DNA of 64,000 nt, taken from assembly GCA_949715645.1 (NCBI GenBank), contig OX454525.1, forward strand, positions 64,640,844-64,704,843, read 5' to 3'. Below are positions 54,170 through 63,225 of the stretch, in pieces (position 1 is the first letter of the stretch; every line of letters begins with the position of its first letter). This DNA comes from Portevinia maculata. Its lineage: Eukaryota; Arthropoda; Insecta; Diptera; Syrphidae. The translations under genes were made by a program, and so were the position numbers. The notes below the pieces were generated by a model. It ran no database searches. It saw only the letters and a program-made list of their open reading frames with translations, and had not been told where the DNA came from.

Positions 54170-54345
54170 AATTTGATAAGCTTCTTATGACAATTGATAC
54201 CTTTTCTCCTGGATGGTTGTTAGACGTTCGCAAGAGGTGGAGCAGTGAAAAAAAAGTGTAGAGTGTTACTTGGCCCCGGCGAGATTTGAACCTGATACCT
54301 TTAGATTACTAGTCCAACATACTAACCTCTGCTCCACGTTTCAAT
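54170..54345 (-). repeat. tRNA-derived SINE, family 2, antisense copy
   Basis: The reverse strand reads GAGCAGAGGTTAGTATGTTG, AGTAATCTAAAGG, B-box CAGGTTCAAATC, GGCCAAGTAACACTCTACAC, poly-T, CACCTCTTGCGAACGTCTAA, GGTATCAATTGTCATAAG. It is collinear with 48600-48790. Confidence 0.75.
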
Positions 54346-54518
54346 TTAAATATACATAGTTAAAATATTTAAAAACTGCACGAACATTTAGACCTTCTTA
54401 CTTTTCATTATAGATAGTGCCAGTGCGGAGGCTTTTGTTCAGTGGGAAATGCCGGCGACGACGTTAGTAGTTAGAAAGTTCGCCCATGGCAGACAGCCAT
54501 TAAGCCATTAAAGATCAC

Positions 54519-54785
54519 GGCTCCAGGACATAGCCTTCCAATGAAATAACCCCTCAAATGAAAAATGAAATAACTCCCCAAATCGAAGATGAAATAAGTC
54601 CCCAAAATGGTATGAAATAAGTCCCCAAATAAGTATGAAATAATTCCCCAAAATGGATTTCAAGTGTTCAAGGTGTTATGACTCACTATGGCTTTCTGAA
54701 GTGGAATAAGTCCATACGAATTCATTTACCCAAAGTGCAATAAGGCTAAGTGCTAAAATAAAACCTCGCACCTACTCCACATCAA
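54519..54785 (+). repeat. left foldback arm
   Basis: Subrepeats ATGAAATAACTCCCCAAAT, ATGAAATAAGTCCCCAAAAT (twice) and ATGAAATAATTCCCCAAAAT, then GGTGTTATGACTCACTATGG, CAAAGTGCAATAAGGCTAAG and AAATAAAACCTCGCACCTAC. The whole arm is the inverse of 58430-58690. Confidence 0.88.
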
Positions 54786-56774
54786 AGAGTTTTTTTTTAT
54801 AGAGTTTCTAATATTACTCCCAAGCCATAGTAATATTAACGTTACTCTCAGCAAGCTGAGAGTTACCTATCCTAGTTAAAAGCACGAGACTTGGAACCAG
54901 AACTAGGCTCGGACGAATAATGGGGGTAGGTGGAAAATCGTACATGCGACTGTTTCTCACTTAAGATAAGAAAACAAAAACCACCTCCCTTCGAAACCTT
55001 CATACTACAACTAGGTTATTCTTATCTAGTTGTTTTATTTAAACTGTTAAATACGCGTTTGGCAGGCAGCTTCCCAGTGGAGGTACCTGCTAATACCGCC
55101 ATAAGCACGCGGTTACATCTTATTGCGCTAATTCAAATGGTGTTATCCTTTGTAATCGGCGCACTAGGTTAGCATCGTCTCGAATTTGTAGCATGGTGTT
55201 ATTGCAATGACCGTGAAGGCGTGTCTGTTGTTTGCGGGAAAAATGTTTTATTTCATCTTCTACGGTAACCATACTTAGGTCTCTGTGGATATTAGTGTTT
55301 CTGATAAACCATGGTGCATTTACTATTTTGCTTAGCACTTTGTTTTGAAAAGTTAGTAAAATTTTGATATTACTGGATTTGGTACAACCCCAAAGTTGTA
55401 TACCGTAAGTCCAAACCGGTTTTAGTACTTGCTTGTATAAAAGCAGCTTGTTCTGCATGCTGAGTTGGGAAAATCTACCAAGCAGCCAGTGCATTTGTTT
55501 ACATCGAATGGCGAGCTCTTCGCGTTTCTTCTTGACGTGCAGTTTCCATTTTAATTTCGCATCGAGTGTCATTCCCAAATATTTTGTCTCGTTTGCGTAC
55601 GGAATTCGTACCGAATAAATGAAAATGGGTAAGTTGTCTACATTTCTATAAGTGAAATTCACGTGCGTTGATTTGGCCTCGTTGAGAGCAATACGCCAAG
55701 TCTTTGTCCAATCACAAATTTTGTCATTAGAACGTTGGAGTTTATTAGTTGCTGATTCAACGGTATTACTGGCCGCTAATATAGCTGTATCGTCTGCAAA
55801 CGTGGCTACTGTTGTGCCTTCTTCTTGCGGAATATCACTAGTGTATATTAGAAATAGGATCGGTTCAAGAACGCTTCCTTGGGGAACTCCTGCCGCGATT
55901 TCTTTAAATTCAGGGTAATCATTTCCGTGTTTTACACGAAAGAGTCTGTCTGATAAGTAACAACTAAGATAACTGTTTCGGAAAAGCTTGTCTTAGCTTA
56001 TGTTTCAAGCCCGTATGCCGGCCTAAAAGACGTCGAGAAAAACACTAGAACAAATTTTTTTTCTCCTCTAGGGCTTTTTCAATTACATTGGTTATTCTGT
56101 AAACCTGGTCGATTGTAGAATGCTTAGTCCTCAATCCGAATTGGTGATCACGTATTAATCGACGTTCTTCGATAATCGGATGTAGGCGCTTTAACAAAAG
56201 TTTTTCGAATACCTTCGACATTATCGGTAAGAGCGATATTGGCCTATATGATTTTTTGTCATTTAGTGGTTTACCGGGCTTTGGAACCATTATAACTTCA
56301 GCTACATTCCATTGTCGTGGAACGTACTATAACCTGAACGATTCATTTATAAGATAGGCAAACTTGATTACAGCTTTCCTAGGTAACTTTTTAAGAACCT
56401 GTCCTGTGATTAAGTCATATCCAGATGCTTTGCTTAATTTTAGTTTTTCTATTTCGAAGCGTAGTCCGGGTAGCGATACAGTTTTTATTCTATAATTGTC
56501 AGGTGCAACGGTTAGGACAGGGAATTCGAGCAACGCTTGACCATCAAATGGTTTAAATGTTTCTTCCAGATGTTCGGCAAATATTTCGGCTTTCCTTGTC
56601 ACTTCGCCCATTCTTCATTGATTTTCCTGATGGGTGGCGCCTGCGTTTTTGGTTTTTTAATGCCTTTCAGGGCTTTCCAGAGCGAGTAATTTGTACTTTT
56701 ATCCGAAGTTAGACTTCCAAGATATATAGAAATTTCACGATTTTTAAAGTTTCGAATTTCTCTCTCAACTTTTT

Positions 56775-56985
56775 TTTTTTTTTTAAAAAAAAAGGAAATC
56801 CAAATCCCAGAGCACTCAGACTCGGTAACGGTCCATTGTACTACCAGGCAGAAATCCTCCTTTTGGTGTAGAGGCATGTGATTGGGTGGCGTATGTTGTT
56901 GTTCCCCATGGGGATTGAACCTGCACCGCACGGGTCACAAGCCAACAAACTAACCTCTACACCGGCGCCACCTGAAGTTTACTAC
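56775..56985 (-). repeat. tRNA-derived SINE with LOA-type 3' tail
   Basis: The reverse strand starts GGTGGCGCCGGTGTAGAGGT, then B-box GCAGGTTCAATCCC and CCATGGGGAACAACAACATA. It ends GATTTCTGCCTGGTAGTACA, ATGGACCGTTACCGAGTCTG, AGTGCTCTGGGATTTGG and an A/T-rich tail. The last 40-45 bases match the 3' end of the LINE at 19672-19723. It sits in the Jockey-like LINE between KLQ and REIRNFK. A second tail copy is at 24062. Confidence 0.82.
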
Positions 56986-57151
56986 AAAGGTAGTTAAGGG
57001 TGGTTTTATCCTGTGGAGCGCGGGATTGTTGCCATCTTTTGCGCGCTCTCCTTTTCTTCTTTAACAATTAAGTGATTTCCAAGGGATATTTTATTTCGCA
57101 ATTTGTGGTTATTTTCCGTTTATGGGGAGTATTTTTCCAGGCTGAGCATTG

Positions 57152-57389
57152 TACAAGGTGGCGCAAAAGTTGTCATCTGTTTACTTCACAAATGTCAAAG
57201 TAAAATTGACATTTGCCTCTATTTGCAAAAATTATAGCATCTTCCGATAGGGTTTCAGCCCTTGGGTGTGCCTTAGGCAATTCTGTGTGCCAATGTTCTA
57301 AATGATCCACGACGTTTGACATCTATCCTATGTAGTTTTCAGTCGGATTGGTGAACGCCACTGGGTGATGACTTTTGCGCCACCTTGTA
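57152..57389. mobile_element. 234-bp MITE (CAAGGTGGCGCAAAAGT ends), copy 2
   Basis: TA flanks (57152-57153, 57388-57389). The body 57154-57387 has ends CAAGGTGGCGCAAAAGTTGT and, in reverse, CAAGGTGGCGCAAAAGTCAT. The interior CTTCACAAATGTCAAAGTAA and AGCATCTTCCGATAGGGT is shared with 53676-53908. Inserted in the linker of the Jockey-like LINE. Confidence 0.88.
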
Positions 57390-57929
57390 TGACGTTGATA
57401 AATTGATCGACTTCCCCTTCAAGTTCGTGGGGTGTTCGAAGAGACACTTTGAGATCGATTTTACTTTCACATTATTTTTTAAAGGATTCCCAGTTTGTTT
57501 TCATGTTAGTTAGTCTGGGCGGACCTTCTCTTTTTCGTAGACAGCCGTTAATTGTCAAAATGACCGGTGAATGATCAGAAGAAAGATTGAAGCATTCCTC
57601 AACTACAACAGAGTTTCCCGACAACCCTTTCGTGATGAAGAAATCGATGAGGTCTGGTGTTTTTGCCGTATCCGAGGGCCAGTACGTCGGTTTACCTGAG
57701 GAATGGAAGTCAACTCCCAATTCCATACCGGCTTCGTAAAGAACTCTACCTTTTGTTGAGATGCATCTCGAGCCCCAGAAGGTACGTTTTGCGTTAAAGT
57801 CACCTCCGATGACGAAATTTCGTCCGAGTGAGTCAAAGATACTTATAAAATCGTTTCTTTCAATCCTTACACGTGGAGGGCAATATCTGCAAAATCATAT
57901 TTTATGTGTTTAATTTTTACGCTTACTTT

Positions 57930-59374
57930 TACTGCGATCCCTTAAACAGTGCAATGCGTAGCGCAACCCCCCTGCTTGGAGTAGGTGCGAGGTTTTATTT
58001 TAGCACTTGGCATTATTGCGGCTGCAGGAAATAACCCCCCCAATGAAGTAACCCCCCAAAATGAAAGATGAAATAACTCCCCAAATTTTTTATGGGGGTG
58101 GGGATTCATTTCATGGGTTTTGGGGACTTATTTCATACTTTAAAATGGGGGGGTTATTTCATAGTGAAATAAGTCCCCAAATTCAACTATGAAATAAGTC
58201 CCCAAATTTGGGGACTCAAAGTGCAATAAGGCCAAGTGCTACAATAAAACCTCGCACCTACTTCAAATCAAACAGTGACCCCAGGGGGTTGCAGGGGGGC
58301 AGCATGGCCCCCCATATGAATTGCACTGTTTATGGGATCCCAGGGTGCGAGGTTTTATTTTAGCAGATCCAATGATGGGAACAGTGCAATGCGTAAGCAA
58401 CCCCCCTGCATGGGGTCACTGTTTGATTTGGAGTAGGTGCGAGGTTTTATTTTACCACTTAGCCTTATTGCACTTTGCGTAAATGAATTCGTATGGCCTT
58501 ATTTCACTTTCAGAAAGCCATAGTGAGTCATAACACCTTGAACACTTGAAATCCATTTTGGGGAATTATTTCATACTTATTTGGGGACTTATTTCATACC
58601 ATTTTGGGGACTTATTTCATCTTTGATTTGGGGAGTTATTTAATTTTTCATTTAAGGTTTATTTCATAGGGGGGTTATTTTCCTGAGCCCCTTATTGCAC
58701 TTTGAGTACCCAAATTTGGGGAATTATTTCATAGTTGAATTTGGGGACTTATTTCACTATAAAATAACCCCCCAATTTGAAGTATGAAATAAGTCCCCAA
58801 AAACGTGGCTCCGGGAAATAACCCCCCAAATGGAAAATGAAATAACTCCCCAAATCAAAGATGAAATAAGTCCCCAAAATGGTATGAAATAAGTCCCCAA
58901 CTAAGTATGAAATAATTCCCCAAAATGATTATGGCAATCCCATATGGAAATCCCATAAACAGTGCCATGCTCATAGGGGGCATGCTGCCCCCCTGCAACC
59001 ACCCTGCTTGGGGTCACTGTTTGATTTGGAGTAGGTGCGAAGTTTTATTTTATAAATTTGGGGACTTATTTCATAGTTGAATTTGGGGACTTATTTCACT
59101 ATGAAACAGCCCCCCAATTTGAAGTATGAAATAAGTCCCCAAAAAACTATGAAATAAGTCCCCAATTTTGGGTTATTCATATCAAATAAATCCCCACCTC
59201 CATACAAATTTTGGGGAGTTATTTCATCTTTCATTTGGGGGGTTATTTCATTGGGGGGTTATTTCCTGCAGCCCGAAAACCCATGAAATAAATCCCCACC
59301 TCCATACAAATTTTGGGGAGTTATTTCATTTTTCATTTGTTGGTTATTTCATTGGGGGGTTATTTCCTGCAGCC
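57930..59374. repeat. right foldback arm, compound inverted and tandem array
   Basis: Alternating blocks of the TTTGGGGACTTATTTCATA unit in both orientations (about 30 occurrences of the unit or its variants), interspersed with AGTAGGTGCGAGGTTTTATT blocks (both orientations; at 57975, 58230, 58340, 58433, 59030) and CAGTGCAATGCGTA / ACCCCCCTGC blocks. 58430-58690 is the inverse of the left arm. It ends with two successive copies of GGGGGGTTATTTCCTGCAGC (59248, 59355), suggesting repeated terminus acquisition. Short frames across it are artefacts. Confidence 0.88.
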
Positions 59375-59383
59375 AATGATCAC

Positions 59384-60149
59384 ACTTACAGTCAAGGGTC
59401 TGAAGCCTACTTGAGTATAACCAAGTAGAGGGTAAACGCTCCATCGGAGAGTTCCTGGCCGGACATTCCTTCGCTTTGGCAGGTCATCCCCTCACAGTCC
59501 AGTAACTGTCTGTCACTAGACTCTGAGACGGAGGACAGACTTCTGGAGGACACCCTCAACCTTCAAAATCCCTAAAGGTCACCAAGAACATTAGAGCAGA
59601 AAATCTGAGATTGGTACAAAAGCTCTCCGAAGTTCTTAAAGAAAATTAAGAAGATATATGAGGCCAAACGCTCGGGCAGAGCCAAAGCGTTGTTAGGAAG
59701 CAGGAAAGTCAAGCAGTATGAAATGAATCAAGGAAACAAGAGAATGGAGTTAAGCGATTATTACAGCGAGTTGGTTGGCAGAATGACAGTTTTTTTTATG
59801 TGAAAATTCACCTCACCTAATAAAAACTCAAATAGATTTGTTTTCAAAAATAATAGCTTGCATTTTATTAGTTCCATCGGGTTCAATTTGCGTGAACCAA
59901 AAATGTAAATCTCACATATAGAGCGATACTTGAACAATTTTAACTTTTCAAAGTTTAGCTTTCCATTCTGTGCTGTACGAAATTCGAAGAAAATACTTTT
60001 CCGTAAAGTTTATTACAGATTTAACCTTTTATAAATTTATTTTCTTAAAATATTAAATTTCTTTAGTATATTCCCCTCTATAAATACACTTACATTTGTA
60101 CATACCTTAGCCTGTACGCACGCGTGCCAAATAAGCAAAATAAAAATTT
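59384..60149. other. unassigned; possible TE coding debris at 59400-59800
   Basis: 59400-59800 is less AT-rich and reads in pieces as protein (VEGKRSIGEFLAGHSFALAG; AKRSGRAKALLGSRKVKQYE), but I cannot assign a family. The remainder is AT-rich without features apart from the 16-base palindrome AACGATCTAGATCGTT at 60152-60167. Confidence 0.35.
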
Positions 60150-61364
60150 CGAACGATCTAGATCGTTTTATTTTCAATAAAAAAATTCAAATAACTTTTT
60201 TTTAAACAATGTATTTGATTTATTTATTTTTTATTGTATAGAAAATTCAATTTTATTTTATATAACTCATTGTTTTTGATGTTGATCGACCGTAAATGAC
60301 CTCCATGCTCATCCCACATATGCGTGGATCACCTGATCAGACAAATATTCATTGCGGCCTGAAGGGTTGAAGTCGGGATCGCCTCAATTGTTGTTTTAAT
60401 GGACTGCTCCAATTCAATCAAATTCCTTGGTTTCGTTTTGTACACCTCTTTTTTGACATAACCGCATAAAAAAAGTCTGGTGCAGTCAGGTCATGTGACC
60501 ATGGGAGCCAGCGGAAAGTGGAGTTTCTGGATATTAATTTGTTTGGGAATTTTCGTTGGAGCTCCGCTATAACTGGTCTGGAAGCAAATCCTGTTGAAAC
60601 GGATACTTCTTCGGCGCAGTTCTGGGTAAAAAAAACTCCTTCCACATCTTTAAATAACGGTTCCCATTGACAGTTACTGTTACAGCGTTTTCTTCAAAGA
60701 AATATGGCCCACAATGCACCATGATGAAACTGCGCACCACACATTGACTCGTTCTGGGTGTAGTACTGCCTCATGAAGTATTTCTGGATTAAATTCACTC
60801 CATATACGGCAATTTTCGCTCATTTCAATCAATTTTTGGCAAAATTCCAGGCGAATAGGCAAATCCAGAGGGTTTAACTTGGTTGCTAGTTGGACTTTGT
60901 ACGGAAACAAGTTTAAGTCATCACGAATTATCCGATGTAATGACCGTCTACTAACTCCGATTTGCGCCAATAAGTTTCGAGGCGAAACGCTTGGATTTGC
61001 CTGAACTGACGATGCTACTGCCGCGATTGTGTCTTGAACCCGAACCTAGGGATCTCGATGGTACGGTCTTCGTGCGATGCTTCCAGATTCGGCAAACATG
61101 TTTACCAGCTTCAAAATGGTTTGTCTACTCGGTGGAGTGCCGCCAAACTCCCACCTAAATTACCTTTGGACGGAAATGAACGACTGCAAAGCATGGTACG
61201 GCTGCACTATTCAAATCCTCTCTTTGGTATCCCAATTCCCAACCATTCATTTTAACAAATCTAACTAGTAACCTGCCAAATAAAAAGAAATAAGCCGGTT
61301 ACTGACACAGAAAAAAAGTTATTACGTTTTGTTTTTTGTTAAACGATTCGTGCGCCAACCTGTA
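60150..61364 (-). mobile_element. mariner-type element, copy 2 (antisense)
   Basis: The high-coordinate end is CAGGTTGGCGCACGAATC read in reverse from 61362, followed by TA (61363-61364). The order of blocks matches copy 1 at 38785. The 3' AT-rich end (60190-60290) equals the part of copy 1 that resumes after its Helitron, which confirms that insertion. The low boundary near 60150 is approximate. Confidence 0.75.
60290..61250 (-). pseudogene. mariner-type transposase relic, copy 2
   Basis: Minus strand: N-terminal pieces (TILKLVNMFAESGSIARRPY, 61130 to 61070), HTH AQIGVSRRSLHRIIRDDLNL then FPYKVQLATKLNPLDLPIRL and EFCQKLIEMSENCRIWSEFN (60970 to 60790), ILHEAVLHPERVNVWCAVSS, WCIVGHISLKK, then after a shift PVIAELQRKFPNKLISRNST, FRWLPWSHDLTAPDFFYAVM (60590 to 60450), and the tail. 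The block that carries the middle Asp (FQQDGA in relatives) is disrupted. Better preserved than copy 1, but still broken in several places. Confidence 0.75.
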
Positions 61365-61375
61365 CAATACTTTCA

Positions 61376-61665
61376 AAAAATATTTTAAATTAAAGTTTGG
61401 CGGCCACAGTTTAAAGCACAGCGATGAAGCACAGTTTCACCTTGATGGCTTTGTTAATCGTCGAAATTGCCGCATTTGGGGTTCAGAGAACCCACATGTG
61501 ACTGTCGAAAAACAAATCCATGCACAACGTGTCACTGTTTGGTGCGGATTTTGGGTTGGAGGCATAATTGGAAAAAAAAAATTGTTTGCAAATTGGTCAT
61601 TTAAAGTTTTGACAAAATATGGCGTATGTGCCAGCAAAGCCGTAGAGGCAATTTGTCCGATGTGA
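61376..61665 (+). pseudogene. second mariner-type transposase fragment
   Basis: Starting at 61421 the frame gives DEAQFHLDGFVNRRNCRIWG, SENPHVTVEKQIHAQRVTVW, CGFWVGGIIGKKKLFAN, the first catalytic Asp (SDEAHFHL in relatives) and following blocks of a mariner-type transposase. Downstream text is unrelated. It is a different subfamily from copy 2 next door and lies in the opposite orientation, suggesting two independent insertions. Confidence 0.75.
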
Positions 61666-62504
61666 TATATACATTACCTTATCCGTGTACTTTATGATTC
61701 AATAAAGAAATAACGAAGGAAAAAATATGTTTTTATTTGATTCAAATTTTGGGACACCTTTTTGATCGCGATATTAAAACGAGGCTAATGTTTATATAGA
61801 GGCGTTTTTCTGCAATTTAGTAATAACTTATTCGTAGCCTATATAAAATGTCAAACAAAAACAAATCTCCCCTCAATATTATTTTGTCAATGAACCCAGG
61901 ACTCAGTATAGTTTATTAGGATTGAAAACTAGACGGGCCTGCAATCAGTTAGAGGAATGAGAAAATTCATTGTTTTTTTTATAATTAGCGTACGCTAAAT
62001 GGATTTTTTTTATTATTCTTTAATTGATACGAGTATAGTACCCTTATAATGTTACCACAGCGCAGGCATTTTTGTTGCTGCAAGCAGAACCCATTGTTGG
62101 TTGTTACTCGTAATTTGATTTGTTCCTTAGTATAGCTTTGTTGTTCTAAAAGTTTTAAAAATATACATAAGTATCAATATGTTCAAAAATTAGAAAAAAT
62201 GCATACCTCACTGGAAATTTAATACATTATTTAACTTTAAATTTGTTTACTGACGTGCAGTACATAAAAAGTTGGGAAAAAATAATGTCATGGTATAACG
62301 TGAATAGGCTTCCATTTTATAAGAAATGAAAAAAATTGGGCTCTGTTTTCAAGGAAAGTTTATTTGAATGTGTATTATTGATGAAATTAAGTTAAAAAGA
62401 AAGATGTCTGTAAAACGACCATCGACTTCATCGAACTTGGCGATTTTCCGCGATTATTTCGCGATCATCAGGAGTATAGCGCTCCAATGCTTATTTTTTT
62501 TATT
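61666..62504. other. AT-rich stretch with a family-1 SINE scrap
   Basis: 62033-62105 (minus) carries GCTTGCAGCAACAAAAATGC, GCGCTGTGGTAAC and TATAAGGGTACTATA, a 3' scrap of the family-1 SINE-like repeat. Nothing else supported. Confidence 0.45.
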
Positions 62505-62885
62505 AATAGTCGGCGTGACAGTAGACGGATTTTACCCTTGAGCATTTCGGGCCCCTAGAGAGAACATATTCCAATTTTTTTTTCGATTTCTTCGGCAAAA
62601 TGTTTTTTTTACTGCGGACACGCCCGCGGATGGAATTTTATAAAATCTTACACTTGATCATTTAGGGCCCCTGGAGAGTATATGGTTGAAATTTCAGCTT
62701 TCTAGCTTAATTTTAAATACCTAATTATTACGAACGGACGGACGGACATAGCTAGATGGTAATTACTATCTATCGATGCTGATCATGAATATAATAATTT
62801 TTAGGGGTCTACGCGCAATATATAATAAGGTGGATTACAAAATATAAGTCAAAATTAATATACCCTTAGAATAGGGTATAAAAAC
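62505..62885 (+). repeat. GGGCGTGTC repeat, copy H, diverged
   Basis: TCGGCGTGACAGTAGACGGA, GGGCCCCTAGAGAGAACATA, GACACGCCCGCGGATGGA, GGAGAGTATATGGTTGAAAT, a short ACGGACGGACGGAC, TTTTTAGGGGTCTACGCGCA and the end TTAGAATAGGGTATAAAAA. 5' truncated and among the most diverged copies. Confidence 0.85.
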
Positions 62886-62942
62886 GCTCGACTTTGACTT
62901 GGCAGCACTATGCTAGTTGTCATTTAACATTTCGGCTGTTTT

Positions 62943-63225
62943 CTCCAGTCAAACTGGAGTATAATGAACCTGAAAATTAAATTCCAAATACTACTCTGAT
63001 TAAAAGTCTAATTATACCACCGTTGGTGAAAATTGCAATTTAAAAATATAAAGTTGATAGGACAAGTGGCTCCGAAATGGCACGGGCTTTAATATACGAG
63101 TTTTGGTATTTTCAGTCAAACTGGAAGTTAAATACCAAAATACTGCTCGGACTAAAACTAATAATATACTATACTAATACTAATTATAAAGTTAACCTCT
63201 ATAGGACAAGTGGTTTGGAAACGGC
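62943..63225 (+). repeat. degenerate direct repeat of about 150-165 bp
   Basis: CCAGTCAAACTGGAGT (62945) recurs as TCAGTCAAACTGGAAGTT (63112), and GATAGGACAAGTGGCTCCGA (63056) recurs as TATAGGACAAGTGGTTTGGA (63200). In each unit the two blocks are in the same order. Unit spacing shrinks from 167 to about 144 by indels. No coding content. Confidence 0.55.

Larger units (their letters stand above)
55110..57890 (-). pseudogene. Jockey-like LINE ORF2, decayed, in the foldback loop
   Basis: Minus strand, 5' to 3': endonuclease YCPPRVRIERNDFISIF, FVIGGDFNAKRTFWGSRCIS, PDLIDFFITKG, LSSDHSPVILTING (57890 to 57472, continuous); linker to RT QSRAPQDKTTLNYLCSKLQ, interrupted by a MITE and a SINE; REIRNFKNREISIYLGSLTS, YSLWKALKGIKK; RT KLSKASGYDLITGQVLKKLP, WNVAEVIMVPKPGKPLNDKK, SYRPISLLPIMSKVFEKLLL, FGLRTKHSTIDQVYRI; then after a deletion GVPQGSVLEPILFLIYTSDI, TFADDTAILA (catalytic FADD), ETKYLGMTLDAKLKW, and the C-terminus VWTYGIQLWGCTKSSNIKIL, VNAPWFIRNTNIHRDLSMV. 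Jockey clade by these motifs; no RNase H. Only a few stops and shifts besides the insertions. Confidence 0.87.
54510..59383. mobile_element. composite foldback element, 4.86 kb, 9-bp TSD
   Basis: AAAGATCAC (54510-54518) and AATGATCAC (59375-59383) flank 54519-59374. The left end is GGCTCCAGGACATAGCCTTC then CAATGAAATAACCCC; the right end, in reverse, is GGCTGCAGGAAATAACCCCC then CAATGAAATAACC. The left arm (54519-54785) and the long right arm (about 57930-59374) consist of TGAAATAAGTCCCCAAA-type subrepeats. The loop (54790-57930) holds a decayed Jockey-like LINE with a SINE and a MITE inside it. Confidence 0.75.

Noticed and set aside
56775..56985. Exact TSD for the SINE (AAACTTCAG versus AAAGTTGAG)
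   Set aside because: Two mismatches in nine bases next to an A/T-rich tail are not convincing. The insertion is instead supported by the interrupted LINE frame.
57930..59374. CRISPR-like look of regularly spaced direct repeats
   Set aside because: Units occur in both orientations with variable spacing in eukaryotic DNA and belong to foldback arms.
59168..59428. Frame with a repeated INPHLHTNFGELFH peptide
   Set aside because: A product of the foldback subrepeat array; the peptide repeat mirrors the DNA repeat.
60152..60167. 16-base palindrome AACGATCTAGATCGTT as an operator or protein site
   Set aside because: It lies near the expected terminus of the mariner-type copy 2; a terminal or chance palindrome is simpler.
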